DNA of 64,000 bases. Origin: Stagnihabitans tardus (GTDB lineage: Bacteria > Pseudomonadota > Alphaproteobacteria > Rhodobacterales > Rhodobacteraceae). The translations under genes and the position numbers were made by a program. The notes under the pieces were generated by a model that did no database searches, was not told where the DNA came from, and was given only the letters and a program-made list of their open reading frames with translations. This document shows, piece by piece, positions 1 through 8,525 of the stretch (position 1 is the first letter of the stretch; each line of letters begins with the position of its first letter). The stretch lies in assembly GCF_009925085.1 (NCBI RefSeq), contig NZ_JAABNR010000002.1:248001-312000 (forward strand). Reading direction: 5' to 3'.

Positions 1-1
1 T

Positions 2-325
2 TACCTGAAGGACATCGCCCGGACCTATTGCATCGACGAGGGCACCTCCACGGCCATCGCCAAGGCCCTGGCCCGTCCCGATGCCAGTGAGGGCGCCTGG
101 GGCATGGCCTATCAGATCGACTATGTCCTGCGCACCGCCAATTCCTGGGCCGGGCCGATCCAGCGCTTTACCCTGACCCTGGACAAGGGCGACCCCGCCA
201 ACGTCATCTCGCTTTGTGCCGAGGGGGTGAAGAAGACCGGGCCCACCACCTTTACCGTCGAGAAGACCGATTTCACCCCGGATCAGGACCTGAAAATCCT
301 GCTGGTTCAGCCCGCCGGAGAGTGA
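2..325 (+). CDS. DUF4424 family protein, C-terminal part (5' end outside window)
   Basis: The reading frame is open from the left edge and stops at 325, so only about 107 C-terminal residues are visible. They include YCIDEGTSTAIAKAL, NSWAGPI, the stretch LTLDKGDPANVISLC and a KKTGPTTF...KTDFTPDQDLKILL ending. From memory this is the typical C-terminus of DUF4424 proteins, which are exported proteins of unknown function in alphaproteobacteria. The signal peptide and N-terminal half would lie upstream. The last 19 bases overlap the 3' end of the convergent glycosyltransferase gene. An ATG at 104 lies inside the conserved region and is not the real start. The family assignment is fairly secure; no function can be given. 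Confidence 0.72.
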   Translation, partial: YLKDIARTYCIDEGTSTAIAKALARPDASEGAWGMAYQIDYVLRTANSWAGPIQRFTLTLDKGDPANVISLCAEGVKKTGPTTFTVEKTDFTPDQDLKILLVQPAGE

Positions 326-927
326 AGCGCAAAGCGCGGGTCGGTGGCCATGAGGCGCTCGACGAAATCGCGTTCGGCGGCGAAGTCATGCGGCACTTGG
401 GCTGCGGTGCGTGACCCCGACAGCGACATCGAGGCGAAGAAGTCGAAGCCCCAAAGGTCCACCTTCGCGGCCTGAGACCGCGCCAGAAGGTCGATCATCA
501 TAAGCCCGGTGGTCGGCGGCGCCCCAAGGGTTGCCGTCAGCCGGGCGATATCCTCCAGCGGGTGCAGGTAGAAGCCCGGGCTCTGCGCCAGGCCCCAGCT
601 CAGCCTTTTGCGTTTCGGGCTCATCCACAGGATGCGGCCGGGGCGCAACCGCTCCAGGTCGCGCTGCGGCAGGCTGGTCGCCAGGGCCAGCATGTCGGTC
701 CTGGTGCCATGGCTTTCCGTGCTGGGCATCGGCGCGCGGTTGATGCGGATGACCAGGTCGGCGGCGTCGATCTGCTCTCCCGCGCCAGATAGGGCGCGGG
801 CATTGCCGACCAGGGCCACGGATTTCCCTGCCAGATCGGCCTGCAAGTCAGATTCCGGGACCGAAAGTGCCGCAATCGGCGCCTCGCGCCGGAAGGTGCG
901 CGCCCAAAGGAAGCCCAGCCGGTTCAT
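307..927 (-). CDS. Glycosyltransferase family 29 (sialyltransferase-like) protein
   Basis: 206 residues. The segment KSVALVGNARALSGAG followed by IDAADLVIRINRAP resembles the large sialylmotif of GT29 enzymes. A later segment, PTTGLMMIDLLA...KVDLWGFDFF, resembles the small sialylmotif. No signal peptide or membrane segment is obvious, so a cytoplasmic enzyme acting on a nucleotide-sugar donor is likely. The start codon overlaps the stop of the upstream glycosyltransferase gene as ATGA (924-927), so the two are probably translated together. The partner is LpcC-like, which suggests a role in lipopolysaccharide or other surface glycan assembly. The donor sugar (sialic acid, Kdo or another acidic sugar) cannot be told from sequence. 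The protein is short compared with eukaryotic GT29 catalytic domains of about 300 residues. Confidence 0.7.
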   Translation of the reverse strand: MNRLGFLWARTFRREAPIAALSVPESDLQADLAGKSVALVGNARALSGAGEQIDAADLVIRINRAPMPSTESHGTRTDMLALATSLPQRDLERLRPGRILWMSPKRKRLSWGLAQSPGFYLHPLEDIARLTATLGAPPTTGLMMIDLLARSQAAKVDLWGFDFFASMSLSGSRTAAQVPHDFAAERDFVERLMATDPRFALHSPAG

Positions 928-1937
928 GCCAGCATCTCGCGGTAGATGCGGACGATGGCCGCGGCCTCGTCCTCGATGCGGTGATGCGACAAGGCGCGGG
1001 CGCGGGCCGCGGCGCCCTTTTCGGCCAGGGGCCAGGTCAGGGCCGCCGCGATGGCCTCGGTCAGGGCGGGCAGGTCATCGGGCGGGACCAGGGCGCCGAC
1101 CTCGGGCACGACCAGGCTCTCGAAGGCCCCGGTGCGGGTGGCGACCAGGGGGACACCGCAGGCCATGGCCTCGAGGGGCGTCAGGCCAAAGCCCTCCCAG
1201 CGCTGCGGGGCGACGTAGAGGTCCAGCGCGCGATACCAATCGGCCACTTGGTCGACGGGGACCTCGGGGGGGAAGAGGATGCGGTCCGACAGGCCAGCGG
1301 CCTGAACCTCCGCCACCAGGCCCTCGTAGAAGTCGCGGAACTTGCCCACCGCGCGGCCCATCACCAGGGCTGTGACCCCGGGGTGATCGGGCAGAAGCCG
1401 GATCATCGCGCGGACGAAATGGTCGGTCCCTTTCGACGGCCTGATCCGCCCATAGCAGCCGACCAAGACCCCTTCCGGCAGGCCGAGCCGCGCCCGCAGG
1501 GCCGCGCGGTCCGGTGAAGGGGAAAAGCTCTCGGTGTCGATGCCATGCATGATCACGGTCGAAGGCCGCTCCAGATAGCCCGCCGTCCGGTCAGAGGTCG
1601 CGATCACCCGGTCCATCTTGCCGATCAGCCACTTGGTATAGCCCGTGTGCCGCCGCTGCGAGGCCGAGGTGAAAAGGAGCTTCAGCCGCCGCCGGAAGAG
1701 CCCCTTCAGCACAAGGCCCAAAAGCATCTCGGTGTTGCGCCGCGCGTGCCAGACCCGGAGCCGGTCGCGGCTCAGCCACAGGCAAGAAATCAGGGGGATA
1801 TGCGGCAGGCCCGCAGGCAGGCCCGGCCCGGTCGCAACGATGCCGATCAGGCGCGCCTGCAGGGGGATCAGCCGCACGACGGTGGCCGTGACGCCCGACA
1901 GGCGGCGCTTCAGGTTGGGGGCTACGACCTCGATCAT
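924..1937 (-). CDS. lpcC: LpcC-like LPS core glycosyltransferase (GT4)
   Basis: 337 residues from the ATG at 1937; an in-frame ATG at 1946 would add three residues. The N-terminus, VVAPNLKRRLSGVTATVVRL, and the internal RVWHARRNTEM and HTGYTKWLI segments match, from memory, the alphaproteobacterial LpcC family, which adds mannose to the Kdo-containing LPS inner core. The C-terminal half carries the GT4 signature: GRIRPSKGTDHFV (donor domain start) and RWEGFGLTPLEAMACGVPLVAT (E-x7-E type nucleotide-sugar site). It is preceded by an MFS gene nine bases upstream on the same strand and overlaps the GT29 gene by ATGA. The protein probably acts at the cytoplasmic face of the inner membrane. Family assignment is good; mannose specificity is inferred. 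Confidence 0.75.
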   Translation of the reverse strand: MIEVVAPNLKRRLSGVTATVVRLIPLQARLIGIVATGPGLPAGLPHIPLISCLWLSRDRLRVWHARRNTEMLLGLVLKGLFRRRLKLLFTSASQRRHTGYTKWLIGKMDRVIATSDRTAGYLERPSTVIMHGIDTESFSPSPDRAALRARLGLPEGVLVGCYGRIRPSKGTDHFVRAMIRLLPDHPGVTALVMGRAVGKFRDFYEGLVAEVQAAGLSDRILFPPEVPVDQVADWYRALDLYVAPQRWEGFGLTPLEAMACGVPLVATRTGAFESLVVPEVGALVPPDDLPALTEAIAAALTWPLAEKGAAARARALSHHRIEDEAAAIVRIYREMLA

Positions 1938-1955
1938 GCCCCCCATTTAGCCGGT

Positions 1956-3188
1956 TCAGGCCGGGACTGCCACCCGATGCTCTCGGATCGGCAGGTGGAT
2001 CAGCGCGGAAAAGGCTCCGACTCCGATGCCCACCCACCAGACCAGGGTGTAATCCCCGGTCAGGTCATACATCTTGCCGCCCAGCCAGACGCCGAGGAAA
2101 GAGCCCAACTGGTGGCTGAGGAAGACGAAACCGTAAAGCGTGCCCATGTAGCGGATGCCGAAGAGATGCGCGACCAGGCCCGAGGTCAGCGGCACGGTGG
2201 CCAGCCACAAAGCCCCCATGACGGCCGAGAAGGCCAGCACGGTAAAGGGCGTCATCGGCGCCATGATGAAGGCCGCCGAGGCCAGTGTCCGCGCCGTATA
2301 GATCCCCGCCAGCAGGTATTTCTTGCTGAACCGCTTCCCCAGCGCCCCCGCATAGATCGACCCCGCGATGTTGAAGAGCCCGATGACCGAGATCGACACC
2401 GCCCCCAGCGTCGAGGTCGTCGAAATCCCCATCCCCGCCAGCATCCCATTCGGGTCGATGGCCGCGCAGGCCTCGGTGACGAAGGCCGGGAAATGGGCGG
2501 TGATGAAGGCCAGCTGGTAGCCACAGCTGAAAAAACCCATGAAGATCATGGCATAGGACGGGTCCTTGAAGGCGCGGATCAGGACGGTGCCGAGGCTTTC
2601 CTGCAGCTCTGCCTTGGAGGCCAGGGGCTGGGCCCGCAGGAACGGGAGCGCGAAGAGGGTGCAGAGGATGACCACGGCAAAGATGACGAAAACCGTGGTC
2701 CAGGGAAAGACGTGCAACAGCGCCTGGGCGGTGGGCGCGCCGATGACCTGTCCGGCGGAGCCCGCCGCCGTGGCTATCCCTAAGGCCAGGGAACGGTTCT
2801 CGGGGTGGCTCGCGCGGCCCACGATGGCCAGGATCACGCCAAAACCGGTGCCCGCGATGCCGAAGCCCACCAGCACCTCCAGCGCCTGCATCATGCCCGG
2901 CGTGGTGGCGTAAGACGACAGGACCAGGCCCAGGGCATAAAGCAGCGCCCCGGCGATGATGGCGCGGCGGTCGCCAAAGCGTTCGGCCAGGGCGCCGAAG
3001 ATCGGCTGACCGATCCCCCAGGCCAGGTTCTGCACCGCAATGGCCATCGAGAAATCCGACCTCGGCCAGCCGAAACTGTCATGGATCGGCAGCTGGAAGA
3101 CGCCAAAGCTCGCGCGGATGGCGAAGTTCAGCATCAGGACGGCGCAGCCCGCGATCAGGATCGGGGTGAAGACGGAGGGACGGGTCAT
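1956..3188 (-). CDS. Major facilitator superfamily transporter
   Basis: 410 residues with about twelve hydrophobic segments. The cytoplasmic loop between the second and third segments reads GALAERFGDRRAI, a typical MFS motif A region. The start at 3188 is preferred over an upstream frame extension to 3239 because AGGAG sits five bases before it (complement of 3194-3198) and the protein then begins MTRPSVFTPILIAGCAV, directly before the first membrane helix. The general look (FGVFQLPI at the N-terminus) is like the oxalate/formate or monocarboxylate branch of MFS, but the substrate is not predictable. It lies between trhO (66 bases upstream, same strand) and lpcC (18 or 9 bases downstream), so a loose operon is possible. 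Confidence 0.85.
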   Translation of the reverse strand: MTRPSVFTPILIAGCAVLMLNFAIRASFGVFQLPIHDSFGWPRSDFSMAIAVQNLAWGIGQPIFGALAERFGDRRAIIAGALLYALGLVLSSYATTPGMMQALEVLVGFGIAGTGFGVILAIVGRASHPENRSLALGIATAAGSAGQVIGAPTAQALLHVFPWTTVFVIFAVVILCTLFALPFLRAQPLASKAELQESLGTVLIRAFKDPSYAMIFMGFFSCGYQLAFITAHFPAFVTEACAAIDPNGMLAGMGISTTSTLGAVSISVIGLFNIAGSIYAGALGKRFSKKYLLAGIYTARTLASAAFIMAPMTPFTVLAFSAVMGALWLATVPLTSGLVAHLFGIRYMGTLYGFVFLSHQLGSFLGVWLGGKMYDLTGDYTLVWWVGIGVGAFSALIHLPIREHRVAVPA

Positions 3189-3254
3189 GGGGGCTCCTGC
3201 GAAGGCCGCCAACTTCGGCCTTTCGCCCGTCGCCGTCAAATTCCGTTTTGTGAT

Positions 3255-4058
3255 TCAGCCCTCGGAGGGGCGCTGGTTGTCCTTGGGGCAGAGGTGGCTT
3301 GCGCCCTCGGGCACCGGGCGGCCACAGGCCATGCACATGCCGGTGCGGCCCTGGCGCAACCCATGGCCCACCGCGATCCGGTGGTCGAAGACGAAGCACT
3401 CGCCCTGCCAGAGGCTCTCCTCTTCGGGGACCTCTTCGAGGTATTTCAGGATGCCGCCCTGCAGGTGGAAGACCTCTTCGACGCCCTCGCCCAAGAGGTA
3501 GTTGGTCGATTTCTCGCAACGGATGCCGCCGGTGCAGAACATGGCGATGCGCTTGCCTTCGAACTCGGCCTTGTGGGCCTGCCACCAGGCCGGGAAGTCG
3601 CGGAACTTCGTCGTCTGCGGGTCGACGGCGCCCTTGAAGGTCCCGACCTCGACCTCGTAATCGTTGCGGGTGTCGATCACGGCGACATCCGGCGCGCTGA
3701 TCAGAGCGTTCCATTCCTTGGGCGGGATATGGCGGCCGACCTTTGCCCGGGGGTCGATCCCCGGCACGCCCAGGGTCACGATCTCCTTCTTCAGCTTCAC
3801 CTTCACGCGGGGGAAGGGCATGCGTTCCGCCGGGCTTTCCTTCCAGACCAGGTCCGCGCAGCCGGGCAGGGCGCGGATATGGGCGATCACCGCGTCGATC
3901 CCCTGACGCGTCCCCGCGATGGTGCCGTTGATCCCCTCTGACGCCAGGAGCAGCGAGCCCATGACGCCCCATTCAGCACAAAGCGCCCTCAGCCCCGGGC
4001 GCAGGGCATCCGGGTCGGGGAAGGGGGTGAAGTGATAAAGCGCTGCCACGACGAACAT
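3255..4058 (-). CDS. trhO: tRNA uridine(34) hydroxylase, rhodanese family
   Basis: 267 residues. TrhO (YceA) enzymes use oxygen to hydroxylate U34 of certain tRNAs, giving ho5U. The N-terminal acylphosphatase-like domain (about 1-95) contains GSLLLASEGINGTIAG. The central rhodanese domain (about 110-215) has VIDTRNDYEVEVGTFKGAVDP and the active-site loop FCTGGIRCEKS with its catalytic cysteine. A C-terminal segment with CMACGRPVPEG...LCPKD has the four cysteines seen in many members. The start at 4058 (MFVVAALYHF) is chosen because this is the usual family N-terminus; the longer frame to 4283 runs into pncA and is spurious. The gene is divergent from pncA, with 88 bases between the start codons for both promoters. 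Confidence 0.92.
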   Translation of the reverse strand: MFVVAALYHFTPFPDPDALRPGLRALCAEWGVMGSLLLASEGINGTIAGTRQGIDAVIAHIRALPGCADLVWKESPAERMPFPRVKVKLKKEIVTLGVPGIDPRAKVGRHIPPKEWNALISAPDVAVIDTRNDYEVEVGTFKGAVDPQTTKFRDFPAWWQAHKAEFEGKRIAMFCTGGIRCEKSTNYLLGEGVEEVFHLQGGILKYLEEVPEEESLWQGECFVFDHRIAVGHGLRQGRTGMCMACGRPVPEGASHLCPKDNQRPSEG

Positions 4059-4146
4059 GGGCGCGGGATAAACCGGGGCGGGGCCAAGGTCCAGCCTCTT
4101 GCCTGCGACGCCCCGCCGCGCCACTCTGCGGCAAAGGAGACTGCCC

Positions 4147-4758
4147 ATGTCTGTCATTACCGCCTCTGAAGCCCTGATCGTCATCGACGTGCAAAACGAC
4201 TTCTGCCCCGGAGGCGCCCTGGCCGTGGCCGGGGGGGATGAGATCGTGGCGCCGATCAACGCGCTGATGGAGCGCTTTGACACGGTCGTCCTGACCCAGG
4301 ACTGGCATCCGGCGGATCACAGCTCCTTTGCCGCCAACCACCCGGGCGCGCAGGCTTTTTCCGAAATCGACATGGCTTACGGCCGCCAGACGCTCTGGCC
4401 CGTCCATTGCGTGCAGGGGACGGAAGGGGCGGCCTTTCACCCCGGCTTGCAGACCGACCCGGCCCATCTGGTGATCCGCAAGGGCTTTCGGCGCCAGATC
4501 GACAGCTACTCGGCCTTTTTCGAGAACGACCGCCAGACGCCCACCGGGCTCGAGGGCTATCTGCGGGGGCGGGGCGTGACCTCGGTGACGCTGGTGGGGC
4601 TGGCCACCGACTACTGCGTGGCCTTTTCCGCGCTGGACGCAAGGGCGCGCGGCTTTGGCGTGACGCTTCTGCCCGACCTCTGCCGGGCCATCGATCTCGG
4701 CGGCTCGCTCCTGCGGCAAAGGCAGGCGATGACGGCGGCGGGCGTGGTCTTCGGTTAA
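4147..4758 (+). CDS. pncA: Nicotinamidase
   Basis: 203 residues, isochorismatase-like hydrolase fold. The enzyme converts nicotinamide to nicotinate plus ammonia in NAD salvage. Visible catalytic features are IVIDVQNDFCPGGAL with the catalytic Asp, the metal-binding DWHP...DHSSFA region with its histidines, the HCVQGTEGA segment, and GLATDYCVAFSALDA with the nucleophilic Cys. The ATG at 4147 is chosen because AGGAGA lies just upstream and the family N-terminus follows; an upstream ATG at 4099 falls in the intergenic region. The next NAD-salvage gene, pncB, lies about 2.4 kb downstream on the same strand, separated by a hybrid kinase gene. Confidence 0.93.
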   Translation: MSVITASEALIVIDVQNDFCPGGALAVAGGDEIVAPINALMERFDTVVLTQDWHPADHSSFAANHPGAQAFSEIDMAYGRQTLWPVHCVQGTEGAAFHPGLQTDPAHLVIRKGFRRQIDSYSAFFENDRQTPTGLEGYLRGRGVTSVTLVGLATDYCVAFSALDARARGFGVTLLPDLCRAIDLGGSLLRQRQAMTAAGVVFG

Positions 4759-4810
4759 TTCCCCGTTAGGCTCATTGGCTTAGGCTTCCGCCAAACTGCG
4801 GAAGATGGGC

Positions 4811-7063
4811 ATGGCCGAATCCACAACCGAATCCGAGGTCTTGACCGACCTCAAGCGGCTAGAACACCGGATGAGCCCGCCTGGCCGCCTTCTCAGCTTT
4901 GCCCATGCGCGGCTGCGGGCCTTCCCCCTGCGGCTGGCGCTGACCTTTTACGGCGTCTTCGTGCTTGCCCTGCTGGAGGATGCGCGCCTGGCCCTGGCCC
5001 TGGCGCTCCTGAGCCTGATCGGCGAGACGGTGGATGCGCTGGGCCTGCGCACCGCCATCGCATGGACCGAAAGGGACATGGCCCGCGGCATGGAAAGCCG
5101 CCGCCCCCTGCGGGTCATTGCCTTGGCCACCACGCTTCAGTCCCTGACCCTGGTCGCCAGCATCGACCTGGCCTGGAGCAAGTCTGGCCCGCATGAGATG
5201 CACTTCTTCGCCGCCGTCTTCCTGGTCGCGGCGCTGATCAACGCGGGTTACGGACGGGTCTACCTGCCGCAGATCGCCGACCTGCGCATGGCGATCTATC
5301 TGTCGGCCGGCGTCGTCATGAACCTGTGGGAGTTCGTCAGCACTCCCGGCGGTTTCAGTCGCGAGCATCTGTATTTCGCAGCCTCCTTCCTGCTTCTGGT
5401 CATCCTGGCCGCGATCTTCGTCCGCACGGCAGAGCGCAACCACCAGCACCGCCGACTGTCCGAGTATCGGCTGCTGAAACACCAGCAGGAACAAGAGCTT
5501 GCCCGCGCAGCCCTTGCCCGCCACGCGGCCGAAAGCGAAAGGCTGGCCCTGGTGGCGCAATATGCCAACGACAGCATCCTGGTCTGTGGGCCGGATGGGC
5601 GGATCGAATGGGTCAACGACACCTTCACCCGCATCACCGGCTATGCCATGGCCGAGGTTCTGGGCCATCTGCCCGCAGAGGTCCTGAACGCCGACGACAC
5701 CGACCCGGCCACGACCTCCCGCCTGGTCGAGGCGCGACGGCGCCAGCAGCCCCTGCGGGTCGAGGTTCTGAACCGTGGCAAGTCGGGGCGGCTCTTCTGG
5801 ATCGAGACCTCGATCACGCCGATCTTCGATGACGACGGCACCCTCACCCGCTGGATCGCGGTTGAACGCGAGGTGACCGAGGCCAAGGCGCGCGAGGCCG
5901 AACTGGCCCGCGCCCGCGCTGCCGCCGAAGAGGCCGCCCAGTCGAAATCCCGCTTCCTGGCCAATATGAGCCACGAGATCCGCACGCCGATGAACGGGGT
6001 GATCGGGGTGGCCGAGCTGCTCAGCCAGACCCGGCTCAACGCCACCCAGCGCGACTATGTCGAGACGATCCTTGATTCGGGGCGGCTTCTCCTGGAGATC
6101 ATCAACGACATCCTCGACCTGGCCAAGTTGCAATCCGGCAACCAGCCGCTTGAGGCCAAGCCCTTCGAGCTGCAGGCCACGGTCGAGGGCGTGGTGCGCA
6201 TCCTGACCCCGGTCGCCTCCAAGAAGGGCATCAGGCTCCGCGCCGAGATCGAGGGCGAGGCCACGGTCCTTGGCGACGAGGGCAAGCTGCGGCAAATCCT
6301 GGTCAACCTTGTGGGCAACGCGGTCAAGTTCACCCTGACCGGCGAGGTCGTCATCAAGGTCCGCCCGCCCATCGTCGCGGGCCAGATGCTGGAGATCGCG
6401 GTTCAGGACACCGGCATCGGCATCGCCCCCGACCGCATCCAGCGCATCTTCGAAAGCTTTGCCCAGGCCGACAACGGCATCTCGCGCCAGTTCGGCGGCA
6501 CGGGGCTTGGCCTGACCATCTCCTCCATGCTGGCCGAAAGGATGGGGGGCGGGATCTCGGTGCGCTCGGAAATCGGCCATGGCTCGACCTTTACCCTGCG
6601 CGTCGACATGCCTCTGACCAGGCTTTCGCCTGCCGAGGCGCCCTTGCCAAGCACCGCCGCCCTGCGTCCCGGGTTGCGTATCCTGGTGGCCGAGGACAAC
6701 CGCACCAACATGATGATCCTGCGCAAGATGCTCAAGGACCAGGTGGCCGCCCTGATCGAGGCCGAGGACGGCGAAGAGGCCGTCCGCCTCTGGCACGAGA
6801 CGCAGCCCGACCTTGTCTTGATGGATGTGCTGATGCCCAAGAAGGACGGGCTGCAGGCGACGCGCGAGATTCGCGCCGCCGAGGCGGAGGGCGGGGGTCA
6901 TTGCCCGGTCCTGGCGCTGACCGCCAATGCCTTTGGTGAGGACCGCGCCGCCTGTCTCACCGCCGGGATGGATGGGTTCCTCGTCAAGCCGCTCAGCAAA
7001 TCCGACCTGATCGCCGCGATCTCGCGTCATTGTCCCTCCGAACCCCTGCGCGATACCGGCTGA
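4811..7063 (+). CDS. Membrane-bound PAS hybrid sensor histidine kinase
   Basis: 750 residues. The order is several N-terminal membrane helices (about 30-190), a coiled linker, a PAS domain (about 243-355, with GRIEWVNDTFTRITGY), a HisKA domain with the H-box [15 protein letters not shown] (His at codon 5972-5974), and a HATPase_c domain with N-box [16 protein letters not shown] and GGTGLGL. A C-terminal receiver domain follows, with RILVAEDNRTN and the acceptor Asp in LVLMDVLMPKKDG (codon 6824-6826), then LTANA and the conserved KPL. ATG 4811 has GGAAG at a normal distance; ATG 4805 is two codons earlier. No response regulator with an output domain is adjacent, so phosphotransfer must go to a distant partner. 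The gene sits between pncA and pncB; the signal sensed is unknown. Confidence 0.93.
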   Translation: MAESTTESEVLTDLKRLEHRMSPPGRLLSFAHARLRAFPLRLALTFYGVFVLALLEDARLALALALLSLIGETVDALGLRTAIAWTERDMARGMESRRPLRVIALATTLQSLTLVASIDLAWSKSGPHEMHFFAAVFLVAALINAGYGRVYLPQIADLRMAIYLSAGVVMNLWEFVSTPGGFSREHLYFAASFLLLVILAAIFVRTAERNHQHRRLSEYRLLKHQQEQELARAALARHAAESERLALVAQYANDSILVCGPDGRIEWVNDTFTRITGYAMAEVLGHLPAEVLNADDTDPATTSRLVEARRRQQPLRVEVLNRGKSGRLFWIETSITPIFDDDGTLTRWIAVEREVTEAKAREAELARARAAAEEAAQSKSRFLANMSHEIRTPMNGVIGVAELLSQTRLNATQRDYVETILDSGRLLLEIINDILDLAKLQSGNQPLEAKPFELQATVEGVVRILTPVASKKGIRLRAEIEGEATVLGDEGKLRQILVNLVGNAVKFTLTGEVVIKVRPPIVAGQMLEIAVQDTGIGIAPDRIQRIFESFAQADNGISRQFGGTGLGLTISSMLAERMGGGISVRSEIGHGSTFTLRVDMPLTRLSPAEAPLPSTAALRPGLRILVAEDNRTNMMILRKMLKDQVAALIEAEDGEEAVRLWHETQPDLVLMDVLMPKKDGLQATREIRAAEAEGGGHCPVLALTANAFGEDRAACLTAGMDGFLVKPLSKSDLIAAISRHCPSEPLRDTG

Positions 7064-7114
7064 TTTGACCTTGCCCCGCCCCGGTGCCATGGTGCGCCAC
7101 GAAGGAGCCCCTCC

Positions 7115-8407
7115 ATGGTCGAAATTGCCACCCGTGTCTGGAACCACCGCTGGAAGATCGACCCGATCGTCCGGTCCCTGATCGACACGGACTTCTACAA
7201 GCTCTTGATGTGCCAGTCGATCTTTCGCAACAAGCCCGATGCGACGGTGCAATTCTCGCTTCTGAACCGGTCGTCGAAAATCCGCCTGGCCGAGTTGATC
7301 GACGAGGGGGAGCTGCGCGAACAGCTGGACCATGTGCGCAGCTTGTCGCTCAGCCGGGGGGAAAGCACCTGGCTGCGCGGCAACATGTTCTACGGCAAGC
7401 GCCAGATGTTCCGCCCCGATTTCATGGAGTGGTTCGAGGGCCTTCGCCTGCCGCCCTATCACCTGGAAAAACGCGACGGCCAGTTCGAGCTGACCTTCGA
7501 GGGCCGCTGGCCCGAGGTCATGCTCTGGGAGATTCCCGCTCTGGCCGTCCTGATGGAGCTGCGCGGCCGCGCGGTCCTGGGGCGCCTCGGCCGCTTTGAA
7601 CTCGAGGTGCTTTACGCCCGCGCCATGACCAAGCTGTGGGAGAAGATCACCCGGCTGAAGCGGCTGGAAGGGTTGAAAATCGCCGATTTCGGCACGCGTC
7701 GCCGGCACAGCTTCCTCTGGCAGGACTGGGCCGTCCAGGCGATGATGGAGGGGCTGGGGCCCAAGTTCACCGGGACCTCGAACTGCCTGATCGCCATGCG
7801 CCGCGACATCGAGGCCATCGGCACCAATGCCCATGAGCTGCCGATGATCTACTCCGCCCTGGCCAATTCCGATGAGGAACTGGCCAATGCGCCCTACCAG
7901 GTCCTGGCCGACTGGCAGGAGGAACACGACGGCAACCTCAAGATCATCCTGCCCGACACCTATGGCACCGCCGGTTTCCTGGCCCGGGCGCCCGACTGGC
8001 TGGCCTCCTGGACCGGGATCCGCATCGACAGCGGCGACCCGGCCGAGGGCGCCGAGACCGCCATCGCCTGGTGGAAGGCGCGCGGCGAGGATCCGCGTCA
8101 GAAGCTGATCATCTTCTCGGACGGCCTGGATGTCGAACAGATCGAGACGCTGCAGGCGCGCTTTGCCGGGCGCTGCAAGGTCTCTTTCGGCTGGGGCACG
8201 ATGCTGACCAACGATTTCGTGGGGCTTTCCCCCGACGACGGGCTCGCGCCCTTCAGCCTGGTCTGCAAGGCGGTTTCGGCCAATGGGCGGCCCACGGTCA
8301 AGCTCTCGGACAACCCGAACAAGGCCATGGGTCCGGCCGAAGAGATCGCGCGTTACAAGCGGGTCTTCGGCGTGGGAGATCAGCAGGCATTCGAGATCAA
8401 GGTCTGA
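7115..8407 (+). CDS. pncB: Nicotinate phosphoribosyltransferase
   Basis: 430 residues, the usual length for the PncB branch. The enzyme joins nicotinate and PRPP to give nicotinate mononucleotide, with ATP hydrolysis, in the Preiss-Handler pathway. Family features include LIDTDFYKLLM near the N-terminus, VQFSLLNRS, the FGTRRRHSF motif, TGTSN and, late in the protein, IRIDSGDP, FSDGLD and FGWGTMLTND for phosphoribosyl binding. AAGGAG seven bases before ATG 7115 supports the start. Together with pncA upstream it forms a nicotinamide-to-NaMN salvage route. Confidence 0.95.
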   Translation: MVEIATRVWNHRWKIDPIVRSLIDTDFYKLLMCQSIFRNKPDATVQFSLLNRSSKIRLAELIDEGELREQLDHVRSLSLSRGESTWLRGNMFYGKRQMFRPDFMEWFEGLRLPPYHLEKRDGQFELTFEGRWPEVMLWEIPALAVLMELRGRAVLGRLGRFELEVLYARAMTKLWEKITRLKRLEGLKIADFGTRRRHSFLWQDWAVQAMMEGLGPKFTGTSNCLIAMRRDIEAIGTNAHELPMIYSALANSDEELANAPYQVLADWQEEHDGNLKIILPDTYGTAGFLARAPDWLASWTGIRIDSGDPAEGAETAIAWWKARGEDPRQKLIIFSDGLDVEQIETLQARFAGRCKVSFGWGTMLTNDFVGLSPDDGLAPFSLVCKAVSANGRPTVKLSDNPNKAMGPAEEIARYKRVFGVGDQQAFEIKV

Positions 8408-8525
8408 CGCCCGGGGCGGTTGACAAGCCCCCCGCCGCCCGCGAAAAAGGCCGCATGGGGCCAGCGGTCGCCCCACGAGGCGTCAGCCGAAGCCCGCGTT
8501 CCCCCAAGGCTCGAAAGGAACGCAG
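8408..8525. other. Intergenic region before chrB-like gene
   Basis: 118 bases between pncB and the chromate genes. A TTGACA near 8420 looks like a -35 box, but no convincing -10 element follows at the right distance. AAGGAA before 8526 is the ribosome binding site of the next gene. No strong terminator hairpin with a T-run is visible. Confidence 0.4.

Noticed and set aside
2805-3941. Plus-strand open frame of 378 codons
   Set aside because: It is opposite the MFS gene and trhO, both with clear motifs; its composition is a typical shadow.
4859-8476. Minus-strand open frame of 1205 codons
   Set aside because: It lies opposite the hybrid kinase and pncB, which have full family motifs. Its translation is low-complexity (G/Q/D/H-rich) and lacks recognisable motifs: a GC-driven shadow.
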